Positions 7,267 to 16,821 are shown, numbered from the stretch's first letter. The stretch is 32,078 bases of DNA from CALMEC01 sp031372145 (GCA_031372145.1 JANMKR010000087.1:1-32078), one strand, 5' to 3'. Numbers and translations: made by a program. The notes: generated by a model from the sequence alone, not told the origin.

Positions 7267-8892
7267 CTACGTGCGTTCGCGCGCCTGCCGGTACCGACGG
7301 ATGAGCGCGTTCGTCGAGCTGTCGTGGCTGAGTGTGGGAGGTTCGTCCGAACGCAACTCCGGTGCGATGCGCCGGGCGAGCACCTTGCCGAGCTCGACCC
7401 CCCACTGGTCGAACGGGTTGATGTTCCAGATCGCGCCCATGGTGAACACGCGGTGCTCGTAGAGCGCGACCAGCTGCCCCAACACGCTCGGCGTGAGCCG
7501 CTGCGCCAGGATCGTGTTGGAGGGACGGTTGCCCGCGAACACGCGATGCGGCACCTGGTGGGCGGGCACCCCCTCGGCCTCGACCTCGTCGCGCGTCTTG
7601 CCGAACGCAAGCGCCTGGGTTTGGGCGAAGAAGTTCGCCATCAGCTGATCATGATGCTCCGCGACGTGGTGCGCCGGTTCGACGAATCCGATGAAATCGC
7701 ACGGGATGAGCTTCGTGCCCTGGTGGATCAACTGGTAGTAGGCGTGCTGGCCGTTGGTGCCCGGTGTGCCCCACACGACGGGTCCGGTGTCGTACGCAAC
7801 GCGGTTGCCGGTCAGGTCGACGGACTTGCCGTTGGACTCCATGTCGAGTTGCTGAAGGTATGCCGAGAAGCGCGACAGGTAGTTGGAGTACGGCAGGACC
7901 GCCTGGGTCTCGGCGCCGAAGAAGTTGCCGTACCACACGCCCAACAGTCCCATCAGCACCGGCAGGTTGCGCTCGAAGGGCGCCGTGCGGAAGTGCTCGT
8001 CCATGGTGTGAAACCCGTCCAGCATGTCGCCAAACCGTTCGGGCCCGATCGCAAGCATCAGCGAGAGTCCGATCGCCGAGTCGTAGCTGTAGCGGCCGCC
8101 CACCCAATCCCAGAACCCGAACATGTTGTCGGTGTCGATGCCGAACTCGTCGACCTTCTCGGCGTTGGTCGACACTGCGACGAAGTGCTTGGCCACCGCG
8201 GCGTCGTCGCCGAGGGCCGCGAGCAGCCAGGCCCGGGCGGAATTGGCGTTGGTGATCGTCTCGATCGTGGTGAACGTCTTGGAGGCGACGATGAAGAGCG
8301 TCTCGTGGGGGTCCAGGTCGTGAGTGGCCTCCCAGATGTCGTCGCCATCGACGTTCGAGACGAACCGGAACCGCATCGTGCGCTCCGAGCAATGGCGGAG
8401 CGCCTCGTAGGCCATCGCCGGACCCAAGTCCGATCCACCGATCCCGATGTTGACGACGTTGCGGATGCGCCGATCAGAGAACCCCCGCCACTCGCCGCTG
8501 CGTACCCGGTCGGCGAACGCCGCCATCCGGTCGAGCACCTCGTGGACGTCCGGGATGACGTTGTGGCCATCCACCTCGACGACGGCATCACGCGGCGCTC
8601 GCAACGCCGTGTGCAGCGCCGCCCGGTCCTCCGTGACGTTGATCCGATCTCCACGGAACATCGCGTCGATCCGGCCACGAAGTCCCGCCTGTTCGGCCAG
8701 CGCGACCAGCAGCCGGACCGTCTCCGGAGTGATCCGGTTCTTCGAGTAGTCGAGTACGAGATCCCCCGCCCCAACGGTGAGGGACTCGCCTCGCGTCGGG
8801 TCATCGGCAAACAGGTCCCGCAAGTGGCGCTGCGAGATGTCCGCGTGGTGGGCGTGGAGGGCCGCCCATTCCTGTGTCTCAGAGATGCTCAC
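7267..8892 (-). CDS. pgi: glucose-6-phosphate isomerase
   Basis: A 541-residue enzyme of near-normal family length that interconverts glucose 6-phosphate and fructose 6-phosphate. Diagnostic stretches in order: DGHNVIPDVHEVLDRM, NIGIGGSDLGPAMAYEAL (phosphate binding), SKTFTTIETITNA, FGFWDWVGGRYSYDSAIGLS (first PGI signature), MESNGKS (catalytic Glu), and GTNGQHAYYQLIHQGTK (catalytic His region). The C-terminal NPFDQWGVELGKVLA is the second PGI signature and holds the ring-opening Lys. The start is the GTG at 8892, preceded by GGAGA at eight bases; the frame is open further upstream but with no family-like sequence. It lies between the stress-protein-like gene and gnd on the same strand. Confidence 0.95.
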   Translation of the reverse strand: MSISETQEWAALHAHHADISQRHLRDLFADDPTRGESLTVGAGDLVLDYSKNRITPETVRLLVALAEQAGLRGRIDAMFRGDRINVTEDRAALHTALRAPRDAVVEVDGHNVIPDVHEVLDRMAAFADRVRSGEWRGFSDRRIRNVVNIGIGGSDLGPAMAYEALRHCSERTMRFRFVSNVDGDDIWEATHDLDPHETLFIVASKTFTTIETITNANSARAWLLAALGDDAAVAKHFVAVSTNAEKVDEFGIDTDNMFGFWDWVGGRYSYDSAIGLSLMLAIGPERFGDMLDGFHTMDEHFRTAPFERNLPVLMGLLGVWYGNFFGAETQAVLPYSNYLSRFSAYLQQLDMESNGKSVDLTGNRVAYDTGPVVWGTPGTNGQHAYYQLIHQGTKLIPCDFIGFVEPAHHVAEHHDQLMANFFAQTQALAFGKTRDEVEAEGVPAHQVPHRVFAGNRPSNTILAQRLTPSVLGQLVALYEHRVFTMGAIWNINPFDQWGVELGKVLARRIAPELRSDEPPTLSHDSSTNALIRRYRQARERT

Positions 8893-8963
8893 CGTCGGGT
8901 CTCCCGAGTTCGCCTGGGGGAGACCCGGACGGTACCCGTCGGCGTCGCCCGCCGCCGGGGAGG

Positions 8964-9434
8964 CTACGCGGCGGCTGGTCGCCAGGTGTTGCCTGACGCG
9001 ACGATCGCGTGGCGGACGGGGACGTTGAGGCGCGCCCGCGCGCGCTCGGCCAGCTTCTCGCCGAGCCATCCCTCGCTGTGCTGCCAGGTGACCGCGATGA
9101 CCACCTCGTCGGCGTCGAACACGCTCAACGCATCCTCGATCGCCAGCAACGGGTCGGCGTCACCTACGATCCCCGAGCTGGGGATGCCCGCGGCACTCAG
9201 GCACAGGACGGCTTGGACGATGCGGACTTCGGCCTCACGTCCGGCGGTGGCGTCGTCGGACACTCGTCGGCCCAGGAACGCGTTGAGTGCGGGGGCGACC
9301 ACGAGCGTTTCGATCGGATCGTCACGCCCGTCTGGCGCGACCAGGTCCCGGATGCCTCGTTCGGTGATGTCGTCGTTGGCGACGACCAGCACACGGCGTG
9401 CTCGAGGTCGAACCCGGGAGGCGGTGATGCTCAT
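8964..9434 (-). CDS. universal-stress-protein-like protein
   Basis: A 156-residue protein with the alternating strands and helices of a Usp-type fold: RRVLVVANDDITERGIRDLV, then IETLVVAPALNAF, DADPLLAIEDALSVFDADEV, and VIAVTWQHSEGWLGEKLAER. ILVVAN-type first strands and the DADPLLAIEDAL helix are common in actinobacterial relatives. The ATP-binding GxxGxnGS motif of classic Usp proteins is absent, so ATP binding is doubtful. The start ATG at 9434 has GAAGGGAG six bases upstream. An inverted repeat lies just upstream in its leader. It precedes pgi by 71 bases on the same strand, so it is likely the first gene of a Usp-pgi-gnd transcript. Function is unknown. Confidence 0.65.
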   Translation of the reverse strand: MSITASRVRPRARRVLVVANDDITERGIRDLVAPDGRDDPIETLVVAPALNAFLGRRVSDDATAGREAEVRIVQAVLCLSAAGIPSSGIVGDADPLLAIEDALSVFDADEVVIAVTWQHSEGWLGEKLAERARARLNVPVRHAIVASGNTWRPAAA

Positions 9435-9449
9435 CGGTGACTCCCTTCG

Positions 9450-9472
9450 GAGGTCTCGTCGGTGGAGACCTC
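9450..9472 (-). promoter_or_regulatory. perfect 8-bp inverted repeat in the leader of the Usp-pgi-gnd run
   Basis: GAGGTCTC (9450-9457) and GAGACCTC (9465-9472) form a perfect stem with a seven-base loop. The repeat ends about 15 bases before the ATG at 9434 and abuts the ribosome binding site. It could be a repressor operator or an mRNA hairpin that controls access of the ribosome. Confidence 0.45.
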
Positions 9473-9611
9473 ATGAGATCATCCGACGCTGAGAGCTTGC
9501 TGGGAGAAACGTTGGGGCGCGGCAAAGATGCCGCTGCGGTTTCGTGACGAACCCGATGGGTCACCACACGGACAACGTCACTCGCGGCCGCGACCCGCCG
9601 GCACCGCGTCC

Positions 9612-11015
9612 CTACACGAGCTGGTGCTCGTCGATGTAGGCGAGGGCCTCGTCGTAGATGCCGCCGTGGTTCGAGCTGATGGAGCGGTCCATCACGGACG
9701 AGAACCACGCGGGTGCGGTTGGACGCACCTCACGGAGGGCACGGGTCACGTGCCCGGGGCCGATTGCGGGCTGCCCGCCGAGCGATTCGGCTTCGGCCAG
9801 CGTCGCGGCCGTCTCACACAACAGCAGCAGGTCGTCGCCTGAGAAGTGCTGGGTGCGCTGGACGATCCAGCCGACGTCGACGCCGGCGAAGCGAGTGTAC
9901 TTGAGATGGAACCGAAGGATGGCCTCGCGTGCCGCCTCGTCCGGAGGAAGCACCAGCAGGGTCCGGTCGAGCCGGCCGTCCGACCGCAACGCCATGTCGA
10001 CGTCCCACGGCGCGACCGCGCCGGCAAACACGTACACGCCGCTGTTCGCCGCCGCCGTGTCAAGTTCTGTGACCAGGCGGTTGACGATGCCGCGGTCGAC
10101 CGACTCCTCGGGGGCGTCGGGGTGTCGACCGGCTTGATCGACGTCATCCAGGAACACCACGCAGGGGGCGGCGTCTCGAGCCGCCTCGAAGATGCGCTGG
10201 ATGTTCTGGCGCGGGTCGCCGGGCCAGTCGAGTGCGGTGCCGAGTTTGATGGGCAGATAGGCGGCGCCGATCTCACCGGCGACGACCCGGGCAAAGAAGC
10301 CCTTGCCGCATCCGGGCGGTCCGAACATCAGGTAGCCGCCTTGCCGGGATGCCGAGTGACCGCCGCCATTGCCGTTGCCGATACGGGTGCGTGACCGGAG
10401 CGGATCCAGGACGACCGACTGGATGCGCTGCTTGACGTCGCTGACGCCGATGATGTTGCGCAACGAGATCGTCGGACGCTCGATCGAATGCGGATCGATC
10501 GTGAACTCACGGGGAGGCTCGGGGGCGTCGTCCTCCTGATCATCGTCAGCCACCACGGGGGTCTCGATCTGCGGTGTCTCATCGACCGGGACCGGGACGT
10601 CGGGTTGCGCGGATGGCGCAGCAGCTGAGTCGGCAATGCCCGGAAGTCCGGAGGTTGCCGCAGGCGCATGCTCGGCGATCGGTGCCGGAGTCGGTGCACG
10701 TTCGATCGCAAGGTCGGTCGTGGTCGGCTGCGGCGCAGGGCTCTCAGCGGAGGGAAACGCGGTTCGCAATGCGTGTGCAAGGCGCCCGAACCCCGAGGCG
10801 CGGACGTCGCCCGCGGCGTCGGCGCTGCGCGCGGCCATCTCGGCGGCCCGGGTGTTGTCCGGCTGGGCGCGCAGAATCGCCTCACAATGCGCAAGGGCCT
10901 CGGTGGGCCGCCGCCCGCCGATCAGGTGCTCAACCAGGTGCAGCCGCAGGGCCACGTTCCCGGGAGCAGTCGCTACCGCCTCTTCGAGGCCAGTGATCAG
11001 TTCGTGGTTCGGCAT
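9612..11015 (-). CDS. TPR-AAA+ ATPase-like protein with altered catalytic motifs
   Basis: A 467-residue protein. Residues 1-85 form TPR-like helices (LITGLEEAVATAPGNVALRL, then HLIGGRRPTEALAHCEAILRAQPDN). Residues 90-170 are a Pro/Ala/Glu-rich, acidic, probably disordered linker. Residues 180-440 are an AAA+ module of the Cdc48/SpoVK-like type. Walker A is GPPGCGKG (232-239), with Gly where Thr/Ser normally coordinates magnesium. Walker B is CVVFLDD (285-291), with Asp in place of the catalytic Glu. The sensor-1 region reads AGAVAPWDVD where relatives have ATNxPWDVD. Arginines (GRLDR) are retained. The substrate is unknown. ATG 11015 has GGAG six bases upstream. It is divergent from the aldolase gene; the next gene on its strand follows after 177 bases. 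Confidence 0.8.
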   Translation of the reverse strand: MPNHELITGLEEAVATAPGNVALRLHLVEHLIGGRRPTEALAHCEAILRAQPDNTRAAEMAARSADAAGDVRASGFGRLAHALRTAFPSAESPAPQPTTTDLAIERAPTPAPIAEHAPAATSGLPGIADSAAAPSAQPDVPVPVDETPQIETPVVADDDQEDDAPEPPREFTIDPHSIERPTISLRNIIGVSDVKQRIQSVVLDPLRSRTRIGNGNGGGHSASRQGGYLMFGPPGCGKGFFARVVAGEIGAAYLPIKLGTALDWPGDPRQNIQRIFEAARDAAPCVVFLDDVDQAGRHPDAPEESVDRGIVNRLVTELDTAAANSGVYVFAGAVAPWDVDMALRSDGRLDRTLLVLPPDEAAREAILRFHLKYTRFAGVDVGWIVQRTQHFSGDDLLLLCETAATLAEAESLGGQPAIGPGHVTRALREVRPTAPAWFSSVMDRSISSNHGGIYDEALAYIDEHQLV

Positions 11016-11203
11016 CTCCAACTCCCGTGCGTTCGCGCGTGTTGTATCGGCGCGTACACCGCAGAAGTTAACCTTTGGTTGCACGCCCGCCGGATGCCGA
11101 GTCCGACCGTCACGCAAAACCATGCCCATTGGAGGCGTGCGCGGCTCCCGTTGGGCGCAGCGGACGGGCAGACTATGGGCGCCAACGCACCGGAGGAATT
11201 GGA

Positions 11204-12292
<1,089 letters not shown>

Positions 12293-12390
12293 CGATCGCA
12301 TGGTGCCGCGACACACTCGCGGCCGTGGCCAAAAACGTCTACGCCGCGCTCGTTGACGCGCGTCCGCCGCCGCCCGAGGGCCCCTTGTCG

Positions 12391-12421
12391 CCAATTGGCC
12401 GACAGGACGACGGCCAATTGG
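12391..12421. repeat. 10-bp inverted repeat made of two CCAATTGG palindromes
   Basis: CCAATTGGCC (12391-12400) and GGCCAATTGG (12412-12421) are perfect inverted copies 11 bases apart, and each contains the palindrome CCAATTGG. The repeat lies in the 264-base gap between the aldolase stop and egtB, closer to egtB. It may terminate fbaB, or be a double operator upstream of egtB. No T run follows, which favours the operator idea slightly. Confidence 0.45.
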
Positions 12422-12556
12422 CCAGGTGATCGGCGGGCCAGCCGCGGGTCAAGTGATCCACAAACCGTTACAGAACGAAGAACAGGCTGTGAAATCGGTC
12501 ACGTCACCCATCAGTGGGCCTCGCCTTTCGCTCCTGCGTGAGCGATTCTCGAAGAG

Positions 12557-13870
12557 ATGAGCGCCCGCGCCACAGCCCTCGCCGAGCAGCTCACCGCTGT
12601 CCGTGAGCGGACCTACGAGCTCTACGCGCCCTTGGCCGAGGCCGATCTCGTGCGCACGCCGGCGCCGATCATGAGCCCGCCGCTCTGGGATCTGGGCCAC
12701 ATCGCCGCCTACGAGGAGCTGTGGCTCGGGTGCACGCTCGGTGGAATGCCATCGGAGTATCCGGAGCTGCAGTGCGCATATGACGCATTCGAGACCCCTC
12801 GACCCGAGCGCACCAAGATCAAGCTGCTGGACGCCGAGGGCTGCCGGGCCTACCTCGACGCGGTCCGCGCGCGCTCGCTCGACGTGCTTGCGCGGACCGA
12901 CCTCGATCCGGACGGCTCGACCCTGACGGCCGACGGATTCGCATTTGAGATGGTCGCCCAGCACGAGGCGCAACACACCGAGACGGTGCTGCAGACACTG
13001 CAGATGTTCACCGACGGCACCTACCGTCCGCCACGTCGTCTCGCCGCGCCGATTCCGGCCCCGATCGCCGCCGACCGCGTGATCGTCCCCGGCGGATCGT
13101 TCGCCATGGGCGCCGCACACGGCGGGTTCACGTACGACTGCGAGCGGCCGCGTCACACGCGCACGGTCGCGGCGTTCCTGATGGACCGGCTTCCGGTGTC
13201 AAATGCACGCCACATCGCGTTCATGGCCGACGGCGGCTATGCGCGCCCCGAGTTGTGGAGTACCGAAGGGTGGCAGTGGCGCACCGAGAATACGATCGAC
13301 GCGCCGCTGTACTGGGAGCGTGACGGTGACGGGTGGGCGGTGCGGAGCTTTGACCAGACGACATCCGTTGATCCGGCTCAGCCGGTGAGCCACGTCTCGT
13401 GGTTCGAAGCCGACGCGCATGCGCGCTGGGCCGGCGGGCGTCTCCCGACCGAAGCGGAGTGGGAACGTGCAGCGTCCGGCGATCGCGATTCAGCCACCGT
13501 CGCGCGCTACCCCTGGGGTGATGCCCCCGCCGACGGGCGGGCCAACCTGGACCAACTCCTGTTCGGCACGGCCCCCGTGGGCGCGTACGTCGAGGGAGCC
13601 GCGCCGTCCGGGTGCGTGCAGATGATCGGGGATGTCTGGGAGTGGACGTCGACCTCGTTCGACGGGTACCCGGGGTTTGCCGCGTTCCCATACCGCGAAT
13701 ACGCCGAGGTGTTCTTCGGCGACCACTACCGCGTGCTGCGGGGTGGCTCGTGGGCCACCCAACCGGTGGCCGCCCGCACCAGCTTCCGCAACTGGGATCT
13801 TCCTCAGCGGCGACAGATCTTCTCGGGATTCCGCATCGCGTGGGACACCGATGACACCACACAACGATGA
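12557..13870 (+). CDS. egtB: ergothioneine biosynthesis sulfoxide synthase EgtB
   Basis: A 437-residue non-haem iron enzyme that joins a thiol donor to hercynine with O2, giving the sulfoxide precursor of ergothioneine. Residues 1-160 form the DinB-like domain. The iron ligands are visible: His48 (DLGHIAAYEELW) and His136/His140 in HEAQH. Residues 175-430 are the formylglycine-generating-enzyme-like domain (VIVPGGSFAMGAAHGGFTYD, VSWFEADAHARWAGGRLPTE, and GSWATQPVAARTSFRNWDLP). The length is normal. It overlaps the downstream methyltransferase region (ATGA at 13867). No egtA, egtC or egtE is present in the window, so this EgtB may use cysteine directly or the other genes lie elsewhere. GATTCT seven bases before the ATG could be a leaderless -10 box. 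Confidence 0.93.
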   Translation: MSARATALAEQLTAVRERTYELYAPLAEADLVRTPAPIMSPPLWDLGHIAAYEELWLGCTLGGMPSEYPELQCAYDAFETPRPERTKIKLLDAEGCRAYLDAVRARSLDVLARTDLDPDGSTLTADGFAFEMVAQHEAQHTETVLQTLQMFTDGTYRPPRRLAAPIPAPIAADRVIVPGGSFAMGAAHGGFTYDCERPRHTRTVAAFLMDRLPVSNARHIAFMADGGYARPELWSTEGWQWRTENTIDAPLYWERDGDGWAVRSFDQTTSVDPAQPVSHVSWFEADAHARWAGGRLPTEAEWERAASGDRDSATVARYPWGDAPADGRANLDQLLFGTAPVGAYVEGAAPSGCVQMIGDVWEWTSTSFDGYPGFAAFPYREYAEVFFGDHYRVLRGGSWATQPVAARTSFRNWDLPQRRQIFSGFRIAWDTDDTTQR

Positions 13871-13902
13871 CCAACCGCAGCCACCATGAGGGAGGCCCAC
13901 CG

Positions 13903-14928
13903 ATGGCCGTCACACCGTCCGCTCGTCGCGATACCGGTCGTACCGCCATACGGCTCGATGTGCACCCGCTGACCGACGGGGTGACCGGCATCGCCGAGGA
14001 CGTCCGCCGGGGACTGAGCGACTCGCCCAAGTGGCTGCTTCCCAAGTACTTCTACGATGCCCGCGGGTGTGATCTGTTCGAGGCGATCACCGACCTTCCC
14101 GAGTACTACCAAACCCGGACTGAGCTCGGCATCCTGCAACGCGAGATGCCCGGCATCGTCGAGCGGCATGAGCCCGGTGAGCTGGTCGAGCTGGGGTCGG
14201 GATCCTCCCGCAAGACGGTCGCCATCCTCGATGCGATGGACGACGCCGGGTCGTTGCGTCGCTACATCCCGTTCGATGTCGCTCCCGGAGCCATCCTGGA
14301 TGCCGCGGGGCGCCTGGTCGACGCATACCCCGGGTTGCGCGTCCATGCGGTGGCCGGAGACTTCGAGCGCCATCTTGGCGAGATCCCCGCACGGGCGCGC
14401 GACACCCGACGGCTCGTGGCGTTTCTGGGCGGAACGATCGGCAACCTGCAACCCGACGAGCGCACGCCGTTCCTGCGTCAGATCCGTGAGCTCTTGCGCC
14501 CAGGTGATCGTCTCCTGATGGGGACCGATCTGGTCAAGGAACCCGCCCGCCTGGAGGCCGCCTATGACGACGCTGCCGGTGTCACCGCTGCGTTCAACCT
14601 CAACGTGCTCGCGGTCCTCAACCGTGAGCTGGGCGCGGACTTCGAACTCGACCGCTTCGCCCACGTCGCGTTCTATGACGCCGACAACGCGTGGATCGAG
14701 ATGCGCCTGCGGTCGCTCGCAGACCAGACAGTGCATGTGCGCGACCTGGGCCTCGACGTGACGCTGACCGCGGGTGAGGAGATCCGCACCGAGATCTCGT
14801 GCAAGTTCACCCATGACTCGGTTGCCCAGATGTACCAGGACGCGGGCCTTGAGCTCCTGGAGTTCCACACCGACGACGAGGACCTCTTCGTGGTCTCGAT
14901 CGCAGGCCGCGTCGACGACGCGAGCTAA
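13903..14928 (+). CDS. egtD: L-histidine N(alpha)-methyltransferase EgtD
   Basis: A 341-residue SAM-dependent enzyme that trimethylates histidine to hercynine, the first step of ergothioneine synthesis. Family hallmarks are PKYFYDARGCDLFEAITDLP, EYYQTRTELGIL, ELVELGSGSSRKTVAILDAM (SAM loop), YIPFDVAPGAILDAA, FLGGTIGNLQPDE and LMGTDLVKEPARLEAAYDD, plus the C-terminal EISCKFTHDSVAQM. The start is set at ATG 13903 because GGGAGG lies seven bases upstream; an earlier ATG at 13867 overlaps the egtB stop in ATGA and would add 12 residues that look unstructured. It is clearly one operon with egtB, which supplies the next reaction. Confidence 0.93.
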   Translation: MAVTPSARRDTGRTAIRLDVHPLTDGVTGIAEDVRRGLSDSPKWLLPKYFYDARGCDLFEAITDLPEYYQTRTELGILQREMPGIVERHEPGELVELGSGSSRKTVAILDAMDDAGSLRRYIPFDVAPGAILDAAGRLVDAYPGLRVHAVAGDFERHLGEIPARARDTRRLVAFLGGTIGNLQPDERTPFLRQIRELLRPGDRLLMGTDLVKEPARLEAAYDDAAGVTAAFNLNVLAVLNRELGADFELDRFAHVAFYDADNAWIEMRLRSLADQTVHVRDLGLDVTLTAGEEIRTEISCKFTHDSVAQMYQDAGLELLEFHTDDEDLFVVSIAGRVDDAS

Positions 14929-14950
14929 CGGTCCGCGCAGAAATACCTGC

Positions 14951-15020
14951 TGTACCGGATGGCGAGCGAAACCCGAGGCAGGCGATGTCCTCGGTCCCGC
15001 CGCCATGGGTACCGATGCCA
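14951..15020 (+). repeat. partial copy of the intergenic inverted-repeat family
   Basis: In the gap between egtD and the convergent Crp-type gene, bases 14979-15015 match 27087-27123 (valS/folC gap) at 32 of 37 positions by my count. A GC-rich stretch with GCGAAACCCG just upstream also lines up with that element. Only the left half and centre are present; the right arm seen in full copies is missing. TCGGT and ACCGA near the ends of the match can pair around a short loop. Confidence 0.6.
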
Positions 15021-15028
15021 CGAAGGGC

Positions 15029-15742
15029 TCATGGGTGATTCGTGTCTGACACCGCGACATCGTCGGGGTCCGGCCCCGGCGTCTCGTGGATCCAGATCGT
15101 CCGGTTCTCCACGGTCAGCAGTTCGGTCTGGGCGAGCTTGCCCAGCGCGATGGTGACCGACTCGCGCACGGCGCCAACCATGTCGGCCAGCTGTTGATGG
15201 GTCAGGCGCAGGTCCAAGCGCACCCCCTGCGGCGTCACGCGACCAAACCGCTCCCCGAGCTGACGGAGCTTCAACAGCAGGCGTCGATCGACCCGGGGTT
15301 CCAAGGCGATCGCCACCGCCAGTTCCCGGTCGGCCACCTGGGCCGCGAGCACCCGCACCAGGTTGGCGGCAAACCGGGGCTCGGCCAACCACTGCTCGAA
15401 CCGCTCTGCGTCGACCAGGATCACGATCGATTGCTCCAGCGCCCGGCATCGAAGCCGCGGGCCACTCGCCGCCCATCCATCGGCCGGCGGCACCAGCACG
15501 TCGCCCTCTTCGACCAGCGTCACCGTCCGGTGGTGAGCCTTGTCGTGAGCATCGAAGTCGAGCGCCAGCCGGCCGGCGCGCACCAGGCAACAGGCGACTT
15601 CGGACTGGGCGATGTCGAGTTCGTCGGCCTGAGCCAATCGCACCGCAGGCAGTCCGCCCAGCATTCGCTTGACGGTCGCGGGCGCGAGACCGTTGAGGAT
15701 CTCGAGGTTGAGAAGGTCGGAGCGGGTGGTCCGTGTCGTCAT
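15029..15742 (-). CDS. Crp/Fnr-family transcriptional regulator
   Basis: A 237-residue regulator. Residues 10-140 are a cyclic-nucleotide-binding-like beta barrel (VACCLVRAGRLALDFDA, then TVTLVEEGDVLVPPADGW) followed by a long dimer helix. Residues about 150-225 are a winged helix (RLLLKLRQLGERFGRVTPQG, then LTHQQLADMVGAVRESVTIA with GKL), the usual HTH_Crp recognition region. The FNR-type N-terminal cysteine cluster is absent and the cNMP phosphate-binding Arg/Glu set is not obvious, so the ligand is unknown. ATG 15742 is preceded by GGGAG at five bases. It is divergent from the hydrolase gene, which it may control, and convergent with egtD. Confidence 0.85.
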   Translation of the reverse strand: MTTRTTRSDLLNLEILNGLAPATVKRMLGGLPAVRLAQADELDIAQSEVACCLVRAGRLALDFDAHDKAHHRTVTLVEEGDVLVPPADGWAASGPRLRCRALEQSIVILVDAERFEQWLAEPRFAANLVRVLAAQVADRELAVAIALEPRVDRRLLLKLRQLGERFGRVTPQGVRLDLRLTHQQLADMVGAVRESVTIALGKLAQTELLTVENRTIWIHETPGPDPDDVAVSDTNHP

Positions 15743-15827
15743 GCGGCTCCCGGAGGTTCTGCGGATCGTAGACGTTGGTGCGCCCCTCGGCGCACACAAC
15801 CAAGTAGGCCCCATGCGCGCGACGCTC

Positions 15828-15833
15828 TAGACT
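15828..15833 (+). promoter_or_regulatory. -10 element of a probable leaderless promoter (hydrolase gene)
   Basis: TAGACT ends seven bases before ATG 15841, the same geometry as at 1461 and 16809. No ribosome binding site precedes the ATG. The divergent Crp-type gene starts at 15742, so the 98-base gap must hold both promoters. Confidence 0.5.
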
Positions 15834-15840
15834 GGCGCCG

Positions 15841-16707
15841 ATGACACGGCGGCGAATCGATGTTGGCGAGATCACGCTCTCGGTGCTCGAGGAGGGCGCA
15901 GGCGATGAGCTGGTCGTTCTGCTGCACGGGTTCCCCGAACTGTCGCATTCGTGGCGTCACCAATTGCCCGCACTCGCCGATGCCGGCTACCACGCCGTTG
16001 CCCCGGATCTTCGCGGCTACGGCGATTCCGATGCGCCCACCGAGGTCGCCGACTATGCATTCGGCAAACTCGTGGGCGACATCGTCGGGGTGATCGGGGC
16101 GCTCGGCGCAGAGCGGGCGCACGTCGTGGGACATGACTGGGGCGGCAGCATCGCGTGGGCCCTCGCGGCGCGCGCGCCGCACCTCGTACGCAGCCTGACG
16201 ATCCTCAACAGCCCGCACCCGGTCGCGTCGGCCGAAACCCGGCAGCTGCCTGAGCAGCAGCAGAAGAGTTGGTACATGTTGCTGTTCCAGTTCCAAGGGG
16301 TCGCGGAGGAGTGGCTCGCCAACGACGACTTCGCCAACCTACGCAGCTTCGTCTTCGGGACCGCCGCCCCCGGGACGTTCCCGCCGAACGACCAAGCCGT
16401 CTTCTGTGCGGCGCTGGCGCGCGAGGGGCGGCTGACGGCGGCGCTCAACTACTACCGAGCGAACATCCCCCCTGAAAACTGGCTCAAGCCACCGCCGGAT
16501 CTGCCACCGATCACAGTCCCCACGACGATCATCTGGGGCGAAGCCGACGCCTATATGAGTGCGATCCTGTTGGAGCGATCGATGCAGAAGGTTGCCGGGC
16601 CGTTACACGTCGAACGCCTCCCCGGTGTCAGCCACTGGGTTCAGCAGGAGGTGCCCGACCGCGTCAACGAACTGCTCGTCGCAGCATTGGAACGGGCGAA
16701 GGCGTAG
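15841..16707 (+). CDS. alpha/beta hydrolase, epoxide hydrolase-like
   Basis: A 288-residue alpha/beta hydrolase. HGFPE (29-33) is the oxyanion loop of the epoxide hydrolase/haloalkane dehalogenase branch. VAPDLRGYGDSDAP follows. The nucleophile elbow GHDWGGSIAW puts Asp99 as nucleophile, as in soluble epoxide hydrolases and fluoroacetate dehalogenase, not the Ser of esterases. Asp236 (WGEADAYM) and His265 (GVSHWVQQE) complete the triad. The cap has the tyrosines expected for epoxide activation (SWYMLLFQFQG and NYYRANIP). An epoxide hydrolase is the best guess; dehalogenase is possible. The ATG has no ribosome binding site and follows a -10-like box, suggesting a leaderless transcript. The Crp-type regulator is divergent. 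Confidence 0.85.
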   Translation: MTRRRIDVGEITLSVLEEGAGDELVVLLHGFPELSHSWRHQLPALADAGYHAVAPDLRGYGDSDAPTEVADYAFGKLVGDIVGVIGALGAERAHVVGHDWGGSIAWALAARAPHLVRSLTILNSPHPVASAETRQLPEQQQKSWYMLLFQFQGVAEEWLANDDFANLRSFVFGTAAPGTFPPNDQAVFCAALAREGRLTAALNYYRANIPPENWLKPPPDLPPITVPTTIIWGEADAYMSAILLERSMQKVAGPLHVERLPGVSHWVQQEVPDRVNELLVAALERAKA

Positions 16708-16808
16708 CGCCGGCATCGGGGCCGGCGGTACGGATCGCCGGCCTGACGCGGTCAAGGTGGTCGCGATCAGGGCCGCTGCTGAGAGGGACATCCGGTCCTC
16801 CCGGTCCT

Positions 16809-16814
16809 TAGCAT
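16809..16814 (+). promoter_or_regulatory. -10 element of a probable leaderless promoter (dehydrogenase gene)
   Basis: TAGCAT, identical to the box at 1461, ends seven bases before ATG 16822. A weak -35 candidate GGGACA (16785-16790) stands 18 bases upstream. No ribosome binding site is present. Confidence 0.5.
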
Positions 16815-16821
16815 CCATCCC

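Noticed and set aside
13867..13902. egtD starting at ATG 13867
   Set aside because: Possible because of the ATGA overlap, but ATG 13903 has the much better GGGAGG site, and the extra 12 residues look unstructured.
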